A DNA stretch of 64,000 nucleotides from Phycisphaerae bacterium (lineage in GTDB: Bacteria > Planctomycetota > Phycisphaerae > Phycisphaerales > SM1A02), in contig PKCS01000009.1 in NCBI GenBank assembly GCA_002862305.1, forward strand, positions 39,479 through 103,478, written 5' to 3'. Positions 17,280 through 26,524 of this stretch are shown here, one piece after another. The position numbers were made by a program, and so were the translations under genes. Numbering within the stretch: position 1 is the stretch's first letter; every line of letters begins with the position of its first letter. Under the pieces are notes generated by a model. It did no database searches. It saw only the letters and a program-made list of their open reading frames with translations, and was not told where the DNA came from.

Positions 17280-18200
17280 ATGGAGACTCCAGACGTCATG
17301 CACGAGCAGGACACCCAAGACCAGCAGCCGGACCATCCCGCCAACGACCCCGCTCCCACTCCCGCGGACCACGGCGATGTCCCAGCCCCCGAGGCCCCGG
17401 CGGTCCACGAGACCGTCGAGCCCCAGGCCCCCGAAGCGGAACCCGATGCCGCCGGTGGCTCCTCAAAGCCCAAGCTCTCCACCGGGCTGGCCGCGAACGC
17501 CCACGCCAAGGGTGCGAGCCTGAAGTCGCTGGGGGTCGCGACCCAGAGGATGGGTGTGGACGAGACCCCGGTCGAGGAACCCGTCGCCGCCGATCCCGAC
17601 GGCGATGGCGAGATCGATCCGGCCACCGACATGCCGATGTACCGACCCGGCATGGACTGGTTCGTGCTCAGGGTCGCGAGCAACAAGGAGAGCTCGGTCC
17701 GCGAGACCCTGCTCCGGAAGGTCCAGATCGAGGCCATGGAGCAGATGGTGGGCCGGATCATGGTGCCCACCGAGAAGACCAAGACCCTCAAGGGCAAGCA
17801 GCAGCGCATCACCGAGACCAAGCTCTATCCCGGCTACGTGTTCGTCGAGATGCGCCTCGAACCCGACGGCCGGATCCCCCAGGACGTGTTCTTCCTGATC
17901 AAGGAGACCACCGGGGTGGGTGACTTCGTGGGGACCGCAGGCCGCCCGACCCCGATGGGTCCCCAGGAGGTCGAGAAGATGCTCTTCGACTCCCGGCGGC
18001 CCGAGGAGGCTCCCCAGGTCAAGATGGAATTCGAGCCCGGGGACAACGTCACGATCAAGGAAGGTCCCTTCGAGAACTACGAGGGAACAGTCGATACAGT
18101 GCTTCCCGAAAAGGGCGTCGTGCGCGTGCTCGTCACCATTTTCGGCCGCCAGGCTCCCGTGGAACTGGAGTACTGGCAGATCGCCAAGAGCGAGGAGTGA
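17280..18200 (+). CDS. nusG: Transcription antitermination factor NusG with long acidic N-terminal extension
   Basis: A 306-residue protein, about 120 residues longer than typical NusG. Residues 1-124 are Pro/Ala/Glu/Asp-rich and predicted disordered. The NGN domain starts near 125 (MDWFVLRVASNKESSVRE) with YPGYVFVEM. The KOW domain lies near 250-300 (FEPGDNVTIKEGPFENYEG). NusG binds the RNA polymerase clamp and links it to Rho or ribosomes. An upstream ATG at 17253 overlaps secE; 17280 is preferred because it directly follows the secE stop. It is followed by a lipoprotein gene and not by rplK. Confidence 0.95.
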   Translation: METPDVMHEQDTQDQQPDHPANDPAPTPADHGDVPAPEAPAVHETVEPQAPEAEPDAAGGSSKPKLSTGLAANAHAKGASLKSLGVATQRMGVDETPVEEPVAADPDGDGEIDPATDMPMYRPGMDWFVLRVASNKESSVRETLLRKVQIEAMEQMVGRIMVPTEKTKTLKGKQQRITETKLYPGYVFVEMRLEPDGRIPQDVFFLIKETTGVGDFVGTAGRPTPMGPQEVEKMLFDSRRPEEAPQVKMEFEPGDNVTIKEGPFENYEGTVDTVLPEKGVVRVLVTIFGRQAPVELEYWQIAKSEE

Positions 18201-18246
18201 AGCGCTTCCTCCAGCCGGCGGTCACCACCTGACGGGATGAACGACG

Positions 18247-18852
18247 ATGAACCGATGTCCAGCAAAGGTCCCTGCGTGCACCCCCCTCGCCACCCTGCTC
18301 CTGGCCGCGATCTCGTTCATCGGCCTGCAGGGCTGCGTGCCCTACGCCACCTATCCCCCGGATGGCCACGGCCCGAACGTCTATCCCTGGATAGCCCCCT
18401 GCCCCGAGGTGATGGCGACCGCGCTCAAGTCCGCCCATGAACGGGTCGCCCCCGACGTTCCCTTCATCTACAACCTCCCCAAGGGAGCCAGTCGGAAGGC
18501 ATGGAAGGACGTCCAGTCGAGGCTGGGTCCCCGTGCCCGACGGATGATCGAGGGGGATACCGTGGTCTGGGACCTCGAACGGTTCGGCATCCGAAACACC
18601 AAGGCCTTCGCGGACATCCTCTACTGGAACGACGGGCGATCGATCCTGCTCACCGTGTCGCTGGAGCGGGACAACATCATGCCCTTCAGGCTCTCCCACA
18701 TCCAGCGCTTCTACCTCAAGGCCAAGTCGATGCCCGTGGACAACTACCCGCTGCCCGACCAGGACCAGGACCAGGTCGAGGAGGGTGGTGCGGTCGTCGA
18801 GGAGACGGAGGTCACCGTCGAGACCGATGCCGGGCAGGGTGCCGAGCAGTAG
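18247..18852 (+). CDS. Putative lipoprotein of unknown function
   Basis: A 201-residue protein with a signal peptide ending in the lipobox LQGC (LLAAISFIGLQGC), so it should be lipid-anchored on the periplasmic side. The mature part contains two compact conserved-looking segments (GDTVVWDLERFGIRN and HIQRFYLKAKSMPVDNY). It ends in an acidic Glu/Asp/Gln tail. I do not recognise the family. Its TAG overlaps the ubiX GTG by one base, so the two are translationally coupled, without an obvious functional link. Confidence 0.75.
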   Translation: MNRCPAKVPACTPLATLLLAAISFIGLQGCVPYATYPPDGHGPNVYPWIAPCPEVMATALKSAHERVAPDVPFIYNLPKGASRKAWKDVQSRLGPRARRMIEGDTVVWDLERFGIRNTKAFADILYWNDGRSILLTVSLERDNIMPFRLSHIQRFYLKAKSMPVDNYPLPDQDQDQVEEGGAVVEETEVTVETDAGQGAEQ

Positions 18853-19448
18853 TGCGTAAGAGACGGATCATCGTCGCGGTCACCGGTGCCAGCGGGGCGA
18901 TCTACGCCCAGCGCGTCGTTTCCCTCCTTGCCGAAGCCGATTGCGAGGTCCACCTCGTCGTCTCGAAGCTGGGGCGTCGGTTGCTCCACGACGAGCTCGG
19001 CCACGACGGACTCGACCTCGAGGCCCTGACCGACGGGCGACCGGAGGCCGTCCAGGTGCATTCCGACGGTGACGTCGGCGCGGCGCCGGGCAGCGGCTCG
19101 TTCGTCCACGAGGGGATGGTCATCGTTCCCTGTTCCGCCAACACCCTCGGACGGATCGCCGGCGGAATGACCGAGAACCTCGTCCAGCGTGCGGCCTCCT
19201 GCACCCTCAAGGAGCGTCGTCGACTGGTCATCTGCCACCGCGAGACCCCCCTCAGTCTGATCGACATCGAGAACATGGCCACCGTGACGCGTGCCGGCGG
19301 CATCATCGCCCCCATGAACCCGGGCTTCTACCTGAATCCGGAGTCGATCGGCGACCTGGTCGACTACATGGCCGCCAGGGTCCTCGACGTCCTCGGGGTC
19401 GGGCACGAGCTCGACGTCCACTGGGACGAGCACCTCGGTCGTTCCTGA
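18852..19448 (+). CDS. ubiX: Flavin prenyltransferase UbiX
   Basis: A 198-residue flavoprotein that joins dimethylallyl phosphate to FMN, making the prenylated FMN cofactor used by UbiD-type decarboxylases. The FMN-binding start is IIVAVTGASGAIYAQRVV. The segments VIVPCSANTLGRIAGGMTEN and the RRRLVICHRETPLSLI prenyl-phosphate site are typical. The family's end GGIIAPMNPGFY is present. With the UbiA/MqnP-like gene at 25610 it hints at menaquinone synthesis, probably by the futalosine route; no mqn genes are in view. Start GTG. Confidence 0.94.
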   Translation: MRKRRIIVAVTGASGAIYAQRVVSLLAEADCEVHLVVSKLGRRLLHDELGHDGLDLEALTDGRPEAVQVHSDGDVGAAPGSGSFVHEGMVIVPCSANTLGRIAGGMTENLVQRAASCTLKERRRLVICHRETPLSLIDIENMATVTRAGGIIAPMNPGFYLNPESIGDLVDYMAARVLDVLGVGHELDVHWDEHLGRS

Positions 19449-19484
19449 CGCCTCGTCCCGGCCCTCGGCCCCCGGTACCCGCTC

Positions 19485-20126
19485 ATGAACCACGCTCCAC
19501 TCCCGCGGATCGACCACCTGGTCTTCGCGTGCAGCGATCTCGAGGTGGGTGTCGAACTGATCGCGGAGCTGCTTGGTGTCGGGCCGGTCCCCGGAGGTCG
19601 ACACCCGGCGTGGGGGACCCGCAACGCCGTGCTGTCCCTGGGCGACCGCTGCTACCTGGAGGTCATCGCCCCGGATCCCCAAGCCGACCACCCCGGGGTG
19701 CACACCCCCGAGGTCTTCCGAGCTCCCGATCCCGGAACCCTCACCACCTGGGCCGCCGGGGTCCACCACCTGCAGGCGGGACGGAATCCCGACGGAACGG
19801 TCGATCCCGCCACCGGCGGGCTGCAGCACGGCACTCGACAGCGCCCCGACGGCACCACGCTCAGGTGGTCCCTCACCGATCCCGCGAAGCATTCCGAAGC
19901 CGGTACCGTGCCCTTCCTGATCGATTGGGGTGATTCACCGCACCCCGCCGACCAGCTCCCTCCCGCGTGCACCCTCGAGGCGCTCCGCCTCGAGCACCCG
20001 GACCCGGAGCACCTCGAATCGGTCCTCGCGCGCCTCCGCCTGTGCCACCTCGTCGAACTCTCCCGGGCACCCCACCCCCGGGTCCGGGCGACCATTCGCT
20101 CGCCCCGGGGCACCGTTCGGCTCTGA
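19485..20126 (+). CDS. VOC/glyoxalase-like domain protein
   Basis: A 213-residue cytoplasmic protein of the Glyoxalase_3-like group. It starts PRIDHLVFACSDLEVGVELI, then HPAWGTRNAVLSLGDRCYLEVIAPDP, which is the usual layout of this group. Such proteins bind small molecules, often with a metal, but their substrates are mostly unknown. The second half is less conserved. It lies 36 bp after ubiX on the same strand and may be in that transcript. No specific reaction can be proposed. Confidence 0.8.
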   Translation: MNHAPLPRIDHLVFACSDLEVGVELIAELLGVGPVPGGRHPAWGTRNAVLSLGDRCYLEVIAPDPQADHPGVHTPEVFRAPDPGTLTTWAAGVHHLQAGRNPDGTVDPATGGLQHGTRQRPDGTTLRWSLTDPAKHSEAGTVPFLIDWGDSPHPADQLPPACTLEALRLEHPDPEHLESVLARLRLCHLVELSRAPHPRVRATIRSPRGTVRL

Positions 20127-20194
20127 ACGACGATCGCCCCCGCGTCCCGCAACCACCCACCCGGTCCGCGCGTACACACCCCGGTTCGACTCAG

Positions 20195-20200
20195 TACCAT
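20195..20200 (+). promoter_or_regulatory. TACCAT -10-like element
   Basis: TACCAT ends 16 nt before the ATG at 20217, leaving room for a short leader that contains CAGGAA as a Shine-Dalgarno. It is the leadered counterpart of the leaderless sites elsewhere in the window. Confidence 0.4.
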
Positions 20201-20216
20201 CGGGCAGGAACCATCC

Positions 20217-21719
20217 ATGCACACCGTCCCGCTCAACCAGGTCAACCAGTCCGGTGGCGATCGCCGCCTCGGCGGGCTCGCTTGGGCCCGGGTGTCGACG
20301 GCACTGGCCGGTCTGCTGGTCGCGGCCCCCGTTCATCCCCAGGAACCCGGTCCTTCCGGAGCTCCCGAGCCGGCCGCGGTGTCCTCGGGCGTCTCGACCG
20401 AGGCGCGCCCGATCCTCGAGCGCTTCAACGACTACTACCGTGCGCAGACCTACCTGGCCTGCACCGCGGAAGTCGCCCTCTCCTATCCCATCTCAGAGGA
20501 GACGATGAGCCTCGGGTTCTCCGCGCGTGCCCTCAGGCCCGGCCAGCTCGAGGTCCTCGCCTTCGACAACATCGGGGCATTCCCCACCAGCCAGCTGGTC
20601 AGCAACGGCACCGAACTCTTCGAGTTCTCCATGATGCGCGGGGCCTACATGGTCTCCGGCATGTCGTCCGGCTTCGATGCACTCTGGGATCGCTGTCTTG
20701 ATCGTTCCTCCCCCAACCTGCCCGTGGAGGTCTTCCTGGCCCTGTTCACCAGCGAGCCGCTCCAGAATCTCCTGAAGCTCGAGGTCGAACCCGGGATCAT
20801 CAGGCTCGTCGGCTCCGAGGAGGTGCGTGGGGTGCCCTGTGACGTGCTGGTCGTGAACGAAGGGGGGTCCCGGGCCTGGGTCGCCTCCGAGGGACCGCCT
20901 CGTCTCATGCGGTACCGGAACTCGCCCCGGGTCTCCCGGCCGCGCTACCTGCCCCGGGGCGCGAACGTGATGGGCCTCGATGCGGTGGTCGACTTCATGA
21001 GCTGGACGAACGCCGATCCCGACGAGCCGTGGGGGTGGCGCGTTCCCGAGGGCGCCGCGAGGCGGGCGACCCTGCACGAGAGCGCCGCCGGTCCCGGTCC
21101 CGAGCCGGGGTACGAGTCCACGGAGCTCGAGTCCGACGATGTCCAGGGCGGTGCCGTCCCCGCCTTCCGTGTCCCGGGCCTCGATCCCGGACGACGCGAG
21201 CGACCGGAAGGGCTGCCCCCTGGATCGGAACTGCCCGAGGGGACGCTCCGGTCCGGGGATGGCTCGAGCATCGCCCTCGGCACGCTGCTTGATGGTCGCC
21301 CCGGGGTCCTGGTCTTCTGGATTCCGGGCGGCAAGTTCACCCAGTCGAGTCTCGGACCGGTCATCGAGCTCGCCCGCCGGCAGTCCGACGAGCTGTCGGT
21401 GGTCCTCGTCGCACCGGGCGCGGATCCGGAACGGGTTCGACGATTCACCGAGCGGTTCCCGGCGTTCGAGGGGAGCTACCTCGACCCCGATGGATCGCTC
21501 GCCCGGTCCTTCGGAACCGGAGGGGTCCCCTCGGTGTTCATCGTCGACCGCGAAGGCATGATCGTCGACTCCCGGGTCGGTCCCACCCCCGGACTGCTCC
21601 GCGTGGTCCGTGATCGACTCTCCGAACTCCTGCATCGGGATCCTCCCGCCGCGACCCCGGCCGGGGGGGGCAAGGGCGATGCGCCCGACGAAGGGTCGTC
21701 CTCCCCCGACGCGCACTGA
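20217..21719 (+). CDS. Exported LolA-like/DUF2092 protein fused to a thioredoxin-fold domain
   Basis: A 500-residue protein with an N-terminal signal (GLLVAAPVHPQ). Residues about 55-280 resemble the DUF2092 periplasmic fold (ILERFNDYYRAQTYLACTAEV...). Residues about 345-480 resemble a thioredoxin/AhpC-type domain (GVLVFWIPGGKFTQSSL, then GGVPSVFIVDREGMIV with the cis-Pro). The redox CxxC motif is replaced by a segment without cysteines, so disulfide chemistry is unlikely. The tail is Pro/Gly/Asp-rich. It precedes a YceI gene on the same strand. Function unknown. Confidence 0.75.
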   Translation: MHTVPLNQVNQSGGDRRLGGLAWARVSTALAGLLVAAPVHPQEPGPSGAPEPAAVSSGVSTEARPILERFNDYYRAQTYLACTAEVALSYPISEETMSLGFSARALRPGQLEVLAFDNIGAFPTSQLVSNGTELFEFSMMRGAYMVSGMSSGFDALWDRCLDRSSPNLPVEVFLALFTSEPLQNLLKLEVEPGIIRLVGSEEVRGVPCDVLVVNEGGSRAWVASEGPPRLMRYRNSPRVSRPRYLPRGANVMGLDAVVDFMSWTNADPDEPWGWRVPEGAARRATLHESAAGPGPEPGYESTELESDDVQGGAVPAFRVPGLDPGRRERPEGLPPGSELPEGTLRSGDGSSIALGTLLDGRPGVLVFWIPGGKFTQSSLGPVIELARRQSDELSVVLVAPGADPERVRRFTERFPAFEGSYLDPDGSLARSFGTGGVPSVFIVDREGMIVDSRVGPTPGLLRVVRDRLSELLHRDPPAATPAGGGKGDAPDEGSSSPDAH

Positions 21720-21768
21720 TCGAAGAACCAACCTGAAACCAACGTGAATGCATCACGAAAGGAACCAC

Positions 21769-22434
21769 ATGAACCACCTCCCCAACCCGATCCGACTGAC
21801 CACCCTCGCGCTCACCACCGGACTCCTGATGGCGGGCGGCCTGGTCGCGGCCTCCGCCGTGGACGGACCCTCCGTGCAGGAGCAGGAGGCCGCCTCGTCC
21901 TCCCCCGACGCGTGGTCGGTGGACACCGTCCATTCCTGCGCGATGTTCAGGGTCCGGCACATGGGAGCCGGCTACTTCTGGGGTCGCTTCAACGACATCG
22001 CGGGCACCATCGACTTCGACCCCGACCGACCTGAATCACTCGCCATGGACATCAGCATCGACGTCGAGAGCGTCGACAGCGGGCACCCCGGGCTCGACAA
22101 GCACCTCAAGAGCCCCGACTTCTTCGACGTGAAGGAGTTCCCTCTCATGACCTTCAAGTCCGAGCGCGTCAAGCAGAAGCCGACCGATCGTCGTGCCGAC
22201 TCACCGGCCATGGCCTGGGACGTGACGGGACAGATCACGATGTGTGGAAAGAGCATGGAGCTCACCGCCGAGGTGGTCTACTGGGGTGCCGCCAACCTCG
22301 GCCGGGGGGATCGCGCCGGGTTCGAGACGACCTTCTCCATCAAGCGTTCGGAGTTCGGGATCAACTACGGGGTCGACCAGGGTTCCCTCGGCGACATGGT
22401 GAACGTCACCGCCGCCTTCGAGGTCACCAAGTGA
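21769..22434 (+). CDS. YceI-family periplasmic protein
   Basis: A 221-residue secreted lipocalin-like beta-barrel of the YceI family, which binds long isoprenoid chains. A signal peptide (LALTTGLLMAGGLVAASA) precedes the domain, which begins WSVDTVHSCAMFRVRHMG. HLKSPDFFDVKEFPLMTFKS is the classic YceI core. GAAAGGA lies 7 nt before ATG 21769, which fixes the start over the ATG at 21748. An unusual feature is a charged insertion around KQKPTDRRADS. Confidence 0.93.
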   Translation: MNHLPNPIRLTTLALTTGLLMAGGLVAASAVDGPSVQEQEAASSSPDAWSVDTVHSCAMFRVRHMGAGYFWGRFNDIAGTIDFDPDRPESLAMDISIDVESVDSGHPGLDKHLKSPDFFDVKEFPLMTFKSERVKQKPTDRRADSPAMAWDVTGQITMCGKSMELTAEVVYWGAANLGRGDRAGFETTFSIKRSEFGINYGVDQGSLGDMVNVTAAFEVTK

Positions 22435-22482
22435 ACCCCCGCATCGATCCGCCCCGCCGGCCGTCCGGCCGATCCGGGAGCC

Positions 22483-22490
22483 AGGAGGTG
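22483..22490 (+). promoter_or_regulatory. Near-perfect Shine-Dalgarno of xylA
   Basis: AGGAGGTG lies 4 nt before the GTG at 22495 and decides that start. It contrasts with the many genes here that have no Shine-Dalgarno. Confidence 0.8.
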
Positions 22491-22494
22491 ACCC

Positions 22495-23811
22495 GTGACT
22501 GAGTACTTCCCCGACGTCCCCGAGATCCGGTACGCGGGGCCCGATGCCGTCGATGAATTCGTGTTCCGCCACTACGACCGGGAACGACCGGTCGCCGGGC
22601 GACGGATGGACGAGCAGCTCCGCTTCGCCTCCGCCTACTGGCACACCATGCGCAACCCGCTGTCGGATCCCTTCGGGGCGGGGACCGCCCGGATGCCGTG
22701 GGACGACGGGAGCGACTCGGTCCAGAACGCCCGTCGCCGGGTCGAGGCCTTCTTCGAGTTCCTCCAGAAGTGCGGCATCGACTGGTACTGCTTCCACGAC
22801 CGGGACGTCGCCCCCGAGGGTTCGGACATCGCGGAGAGCGAACGCAACCTCGATGCCGTGGTCGAGACGCTCGCGGAGGCACAGTCACGCAGCGGTCGGA
22901 GGCTCCTCTGGGGTACGGCGTGCCTCTTCACCCATCCCCGGTACGTCCACGGGGCCGCCACCAGCTGCCTCGTGGAGGTCTACGCCCACGCCGCCGCGCA
23001 GGTCTGCAAGGCCATGGAGGCGACCATGCACCTGGGTGGGGCGGGCTACGTCTTCTGGGGGGGGCGGGAGGGGTATTCCAGCCTGCTCAACACCGACATG
23101 AAGCGGGAGCTCTCGCACCTGGCGCGGTTCCTCCACCTCGCGGTCGAGCACAAGCACCGGATCGGATTCACCGGCCAGCTCTACATCGAGCCCAAGCCGA
23201 AGGAACCGACCACCCACCAGTACGATTCCGATGCCGCCGCCTGCCTGAACTTCCTCCGCGAGCACGACCTGCTCGAGCACTTCACGCTCAACATCGAGAC
23301 CAACCACGCCGAGCTGGCGGGCCACTCGATGCGGCACGAGCTCCAGGTCGCCCGCTCCGCGGGTGCCCTGGGCTCCATCGACGCGAACATCGGCACCGCC
23401 CACCTCGGCTGGGACACCGACTGCTTCCCCGGGAACCTCTACCTCGCCACGGAGGTCATGCTCGAGGTCCTGGCCATGGGGGGGTTCACGACGGGGGGGC
23501 TGAACTTCGACGCCAAGCGCCGACGGGAGAGCTTCGAGCCGCGGGACCTCTTCCATGCCCACATCCTCGGCATGGACACCTTCGCGGCCGGACTCGAGGC
23601 CGCGGACGCGATCCGCGCCGACGGGACCATCGATTCGTTCATCGCGGAACGCTACGCCTCCTGGGACTCCGAGCTCGGACGACGCATCGAATCCGGATCG
23701 ATCACCCTGGCCGAGCTTCGCGATCACGCGATCGTGGCGGGGGAGCCGACGATCGGGTCGGGTCGGCAGGAGCGACTGGAGTCGATCTTCAACCGCTTCC
23801 TGAGAGGTTGA
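22495..23811 (+). CDS. xylA: Xylose isomerase
   Basis: A 438-residue TIM-barrel enzyme interconverting D-xylose and D-xylulose (also glucose/fructose). The catalytic His/Asp segment is [19 protein letters not shown]. The metal-site segments are [46 protein letters not shown] and [15 protein letters not shown]. Length matches class II XylA. GTG start. It is not accompanied by xylulokinase or transporter genes here. A 10-bp hairpin follows at 23831. Confidence 0.97.
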   Translation: MTEYFPDVPEIRYAGPDAVDEFVFRHYDRERPVAGRRMDEQLRFASAYWHTMRNPLSDPFGAGTARMPWDDGSDSVQNARRRVEAFFEFLQKCGIDWYCFHDRDVAPEGSDIAESERNLDAVVETLAEAQSRSGRRLLWGTACLFTHPRYVHGAATSCLVEVYAHAAAQVCKAMEATMHLGGAGYVFWGGREGYSSLLNTDMKRELSHLARFLHLAVEHKHRIGFTGQLYIEPKPKEPTTHQYDSDAAACLNFLREHDLLEHFTLNIETNHAELAGHSMRHELQVARSAGALGSIDANIGTAHLGWDTDCFPGNLYLATEVMLEVLAMGGFTTGGLNFDAKRRRESFEPRDLFHAHILGMDTFAAGLEAADAIRADGTIDSFIAERYASWDSELGRRIESGSITLAELRDHAIVAGEPTIGSGRQERLESIFNRFLRG

Positions 23812-23830
23812 TCCACCCTCCCTCCATGCA

Positions 23831-23860
23831 GCGCCCCCGCAGGGTGATCCGCGGGGGCGC
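23831..23860 (+). terminator. Hairpin after xylA
   Basis: GCGCCCCCGC and GCGGGGGCGC pair perfectly over 10 bp around a 10-nt loop. No T-run follows on either strand. It sits in the convergent gap between xylA and proS and could serve both. Confidence 0.5.
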
Positions 23861-23994
23861 GCCTCTGGCTCATGGGGGGCGATTGGGCCAGATGAGAAGA
23901 GATGTCACAGATGTATACGGCCCGGGCGATTCCTGGATCCATGTAAATCAGGCTTTTCGCGCGATCCGACGCGTTCGTGCCGCGTCCCCGGCCG

Positions 23995-25554
23995 CTAGTA
24001 GCTCTTCGCCCAGACCACCCGCGTCGCGCTCGGCTCGCCGGTGAAGGGGCAGGTCCCCGCCTCGTCCTGGCCGGGCAGGCCCTGCCCGCGGGTCGGCACG
24101 CAACGCACGGTGACCGCGAGGTCCTTCTTGATCCGGTCCTCGAGTTCGGTCGACCCGCAGAAGTGGGTCATGGCGAACCCGCCCCCACCCTCCGAGCCCT
24201 TGTCGAAGAAGTCGTAGAACTCCTGCTCGGTGTCGATCACCCTGACGTGGTCGTCGCGATGCTCGCGGGCCCGATGCAGCATCCCGACCTGGATCTCCTC
24301 CAGCAGCGAGTCGATCCCCTCGATGAATTCCCCGCGTCCGATCGAAGCCTTCTCCGAATGGGGTCGGTCCCGCCTGGCCACGAAGACCGCATCCTGTTCC
24401 ATGTCCCTCGGACCCACCTCGACCCGGAGGGGGATCCCACGCTTGATCCACTGCCAGCTCTTCTCCCCGCCCCGCAGGTCGCGGGCGTCGAGCTCGACCC
24501 GGACGGGAGCCTCCCCGTACCGGCACGATCGCAGCTCGGCCGCGAGCCGTTCGCAGTAGGCGAGCACCTGCTCCCGGGTCTCCTCCTTGTGCAGAACCGG
24601 AAGGATGACGAGGTGCGCCGGCGCCACCTTCGGCGGCATGACCATGCCATCATCGTCGCCGTGGGTCATGATGAGTCCCCCGATCAGTCTCGTGGAGACC
24701 CCCCAGCTCGTGGTCCATGCGTGCTGGATGTTGGTGTCGCGGTCCGCGAACGTTATGTCCTGCGCTCGCGAGAAGTTCTGCCCCAGGAAGTGGCTGGTCC
24801 CGGCCTGCAGTGCCTTCCGGTCCTGCATCATCCCCTCGATGCAGAAGGTGTTGACCGCGCCCGGGAACCGTTCGCCCTCGGTCTTCTCGCCGGTGATCAC
24901 CGGCATCGCGAGCCATTCGGTCGCGAACTCCCTGTAGACCTCGAGCATCTTCAGGGTCTCCTCCATCGCCTCCTCCTCGGTCGCGTGCGCGGTGTGTCCC
25001 TCCTGCCACAGGAATTCCGCGGTCCGGAGGAACAGCCTGGTCCGCATCTCCCAGCGGACGACGTTCGCCCACTGGTTGATCAGCAGCGGGAGGTCCCTCC
25101 AGGACTCGATCCACTTCGCGAAGGTCGAGCCGATGATGGTCTCGGAGGTCGGTCGCACGACCAGGGGCTCCTCGAGGGCACCCGCGGGCTGGAGTCCTCC
25201 CTCCCCGTCCGGTTCGAGTCGGTGGTGGGTGACCACCGCGCACTCCTTGGCGAAGCCCTCGACGTGTTCGGCCTCCTTCTCCAGGTAGGAGAGGGGGATG
25301 AAGAGCGGGAAGTAGGCGTTCCGGTGTCCGGTGGCCTTGAACATCCCGTCCAGCCCCTGCTGGATGTTCTCCCACACCGCGTACCCCCAGGGCTTGATCA
25401 CCATGCACCCACGGACGTCCGAGGTCTCGGCCATCTCCGCCGCCCGTACCACCTGCTGGTACCACTCCGCGTAGTTCTCGAGCCTGGTGGGCTGGATGGC
25501 GGTCTTCTGCTTCTTGCCCGAGCCCTTCTGATTCGACTGCTTCTTGTCTGACAT
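23995..25554 (-). CDS. proS: Prolyl-tRNA synthetase, archaeal/eukaryal type
   Basis: A 519-residue class II synthetase charging tRNA-Pro. It lacks the bacterial editing (INS) domain. It has the archaeal-type start (ENYAEWYQQVVRAAEMAE), motif 2 near RWEMRTRLFLRTAEFLWQEG, motif 3 in the region GLIMTHGDDDGMVMPPKVAP, and a C-terminal zinc-like domain ending WAKSY with the conserved terminal Tyr. Residues 1-20 are a Lys/Gln-rich tail. It is divergent from the UbiA gene, with only 55 bp between starts and a TAGGCT element before each expected start site. Confidence 0.97.
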   Translation of the reverse strand: MSDKKQSNQKGSGKKQKTAIQPTRLENYAEWYQQVVRAAEMAETSDVRGCMVIKPWGYAVWENIQQGLDGMFKATGHRNAYFPLFIPLSYLEKEAEHVEGFAKECAVVTHHRLEPDGEGGLQPAGALEEPLVVRPTSETIIGSTFAKWIESWRDLPLLINQWANVVRWEMRTRLFLRTAEFLWQEGHTAHATEEEAMEETLKMLEVYREFATEWLAMPVITGEKTEGERFPGAVNTFCIEGMMQDRKALQAGTSHFLGQNFSRAQDITFADRDTNIQHAWTTSWGVSTRLIGGLIMTHGDDDGMVMPPKVAPAHLVILPVLHKEETREQVLAYCERLAAELRSCRYGEAPVRVELDARDLRGGEKSWQWIKRGIPLRVEVGPRDMEQDAVFVARRDRPHSEKASIGRGEFIEGIDSLLEEIQVGMLHRAREHRDDHVRVIDTEQEFYDFFDKGSEGGGGFAMTHFCGSTELEDRIKKDLAVTVRCVPTRGQGLPGQDEAGTCPFTGEPSATRVVWAKSY

Positions 25555-25563
25555 GGCCCGTAG

Positions 25564-25569
25564 AGCCTA
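25564..25569 (-). promoter_or_regulatory. TAGGCT -10-like element of proS
   Basis: On the minus strand TAGGCT ends 9 nt before the proS ATG, and no Shine-Dalgarno lies between. Confidence 0.45.
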
Positions 25570-25594
25570 CCGGGAATTTCATTCCGACGTGCGT

Positions 25595-25600
25595 TACCAT
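25595..25600 (+). promoter_or_regulatory. TACCAT -10-like element of the UbiA gene
   Basis: TACCAT ends 9 nt before the GTG at 25610 and supports that start over the in-frame ATG at 25544, which overlaps proS. Confidence 0.45.
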
Positions 25601-25609
25601 GCGTGCCAC

Positions 25610-26512
25610 GTGGCTATCCAACACATCCGAACCATCGCCGCAGACATCAAGATCGCCCACAGCGTCTTCGCCCTGCCCTTCGCGGTCCTCGCGGCCTTCA
25701 TCGCGGCGAGCTTCCGCGACGGCGTGATCCAGTGGGGGGAGTTCGGCGTCCAGCTGGTCCTGGTGGTGGTGGCGATGTTCTTCGCTCGATCCGCGGCGAT
25801 GCTCGCCAACCGCCTGCTCGATGCCCGGATCGACGCGGACAATCCCCGTACCTCTGGTCGTGCGATTCCCTCGGGCAGACTCACGCCCGGCCAGGGTCGC
25901 GCCGCGTGGACGGTGGCGGCCCTCGGGTTCATGGTCTGCTGCGGGCTCTTCGGCCTGCTCTTCGACAACTGGTGGCCTGCCTTCCTCGGCCTGCCCGTGC
26001 TGGGCTGGATCTCGCTCTACGGACTCGCCAAGCGATTCACCCAGTTCTGCCACCTCTGGCTCGGTTCCAGTCTCGCCCTGAGTCCGCTGGCCGCCGCGAT
26101 CGCGATCGACCCCGCGTCCCTCGGTTCGCCCGGGCTCTGGTGCCTTTCCGCGATGGTCCTGTTCTGGGTCTCCGGCTTCGACGTCATCTACGCCCTGCAG
26201 GACGTGGAGACGGATCGGCGGCAGGAGCTTCATTCGATGCCGAGTCGGATGGGCGTTGGCCAGGCCCTGGTCGCCGCGAGGGTGATGCACGTCATCGCGG
26301 TGCTGTGCCTTCTCGGAATGGCCGCGAGCATCCCCCAGATGACCACCCTCATGTTCATCGTCTCCGGCGCGATCGCCGCCCTGCTCTTCTTCGAGCACGT
26401 CACGGTCGCGCGATGGGGGACCTCCCGCATGGCCATCACCTTTTTCACCATCAATGGTCTAGTATCCTGCCTGGTAGGGATCTCCGGAATCATCGACATC
26501 TCACTTCTCTGA
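25610..26512 (+). CDS. UbiA-family polyprenyltransferase (probably MqnP)
   Basis: A 300-residue membrane enzyme with about eight helices. The first aspartate-rich motif is NRLLDARIDADNPRT and the second is YALQDVETDRRQELHS. It transfers a polyprenyl chain to an aromatic acceptor. The start IAADIKIAHSVFALPFA and the motif spacing match the '4-hydroxybenzoate polyprenyltransferase-like' group that includes MqnP of the futalosine menaquinone pathway, not E. coli UbiA proper. UbiX at 18852 fits that route. Followed 12 bp later by an AsmA-like gene. Confidence 0.9.
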   Translation: MAIQHIRTIAADIKIAHSVFALPFAVLAAFIAASFRDGVIQWGEFGVQLVLVVVAMFFARSAAMLANRLLDARIDADNPRTSGRAIPSGRLTPGQGRAAWTVAALGFMVCCGLFGLLFDNWWPAFLGLPVLGWISLYGLAKRFTQFCHLWLGSSLALSPLAAAIAIDPASLGSPGLWCLSAMVLFWVSGFDVIYALQDVETDRRQELHSMPSRMGVGQALVAARVMHVIAVLCLLGMAASIPQMTTLMFIVSGAIAALLFFEHVTVARWGTSRMAITFFTINGLVSCLVGISGIIDISLL

Positions 26513-26524
26513 ATCGAGCAAGCA

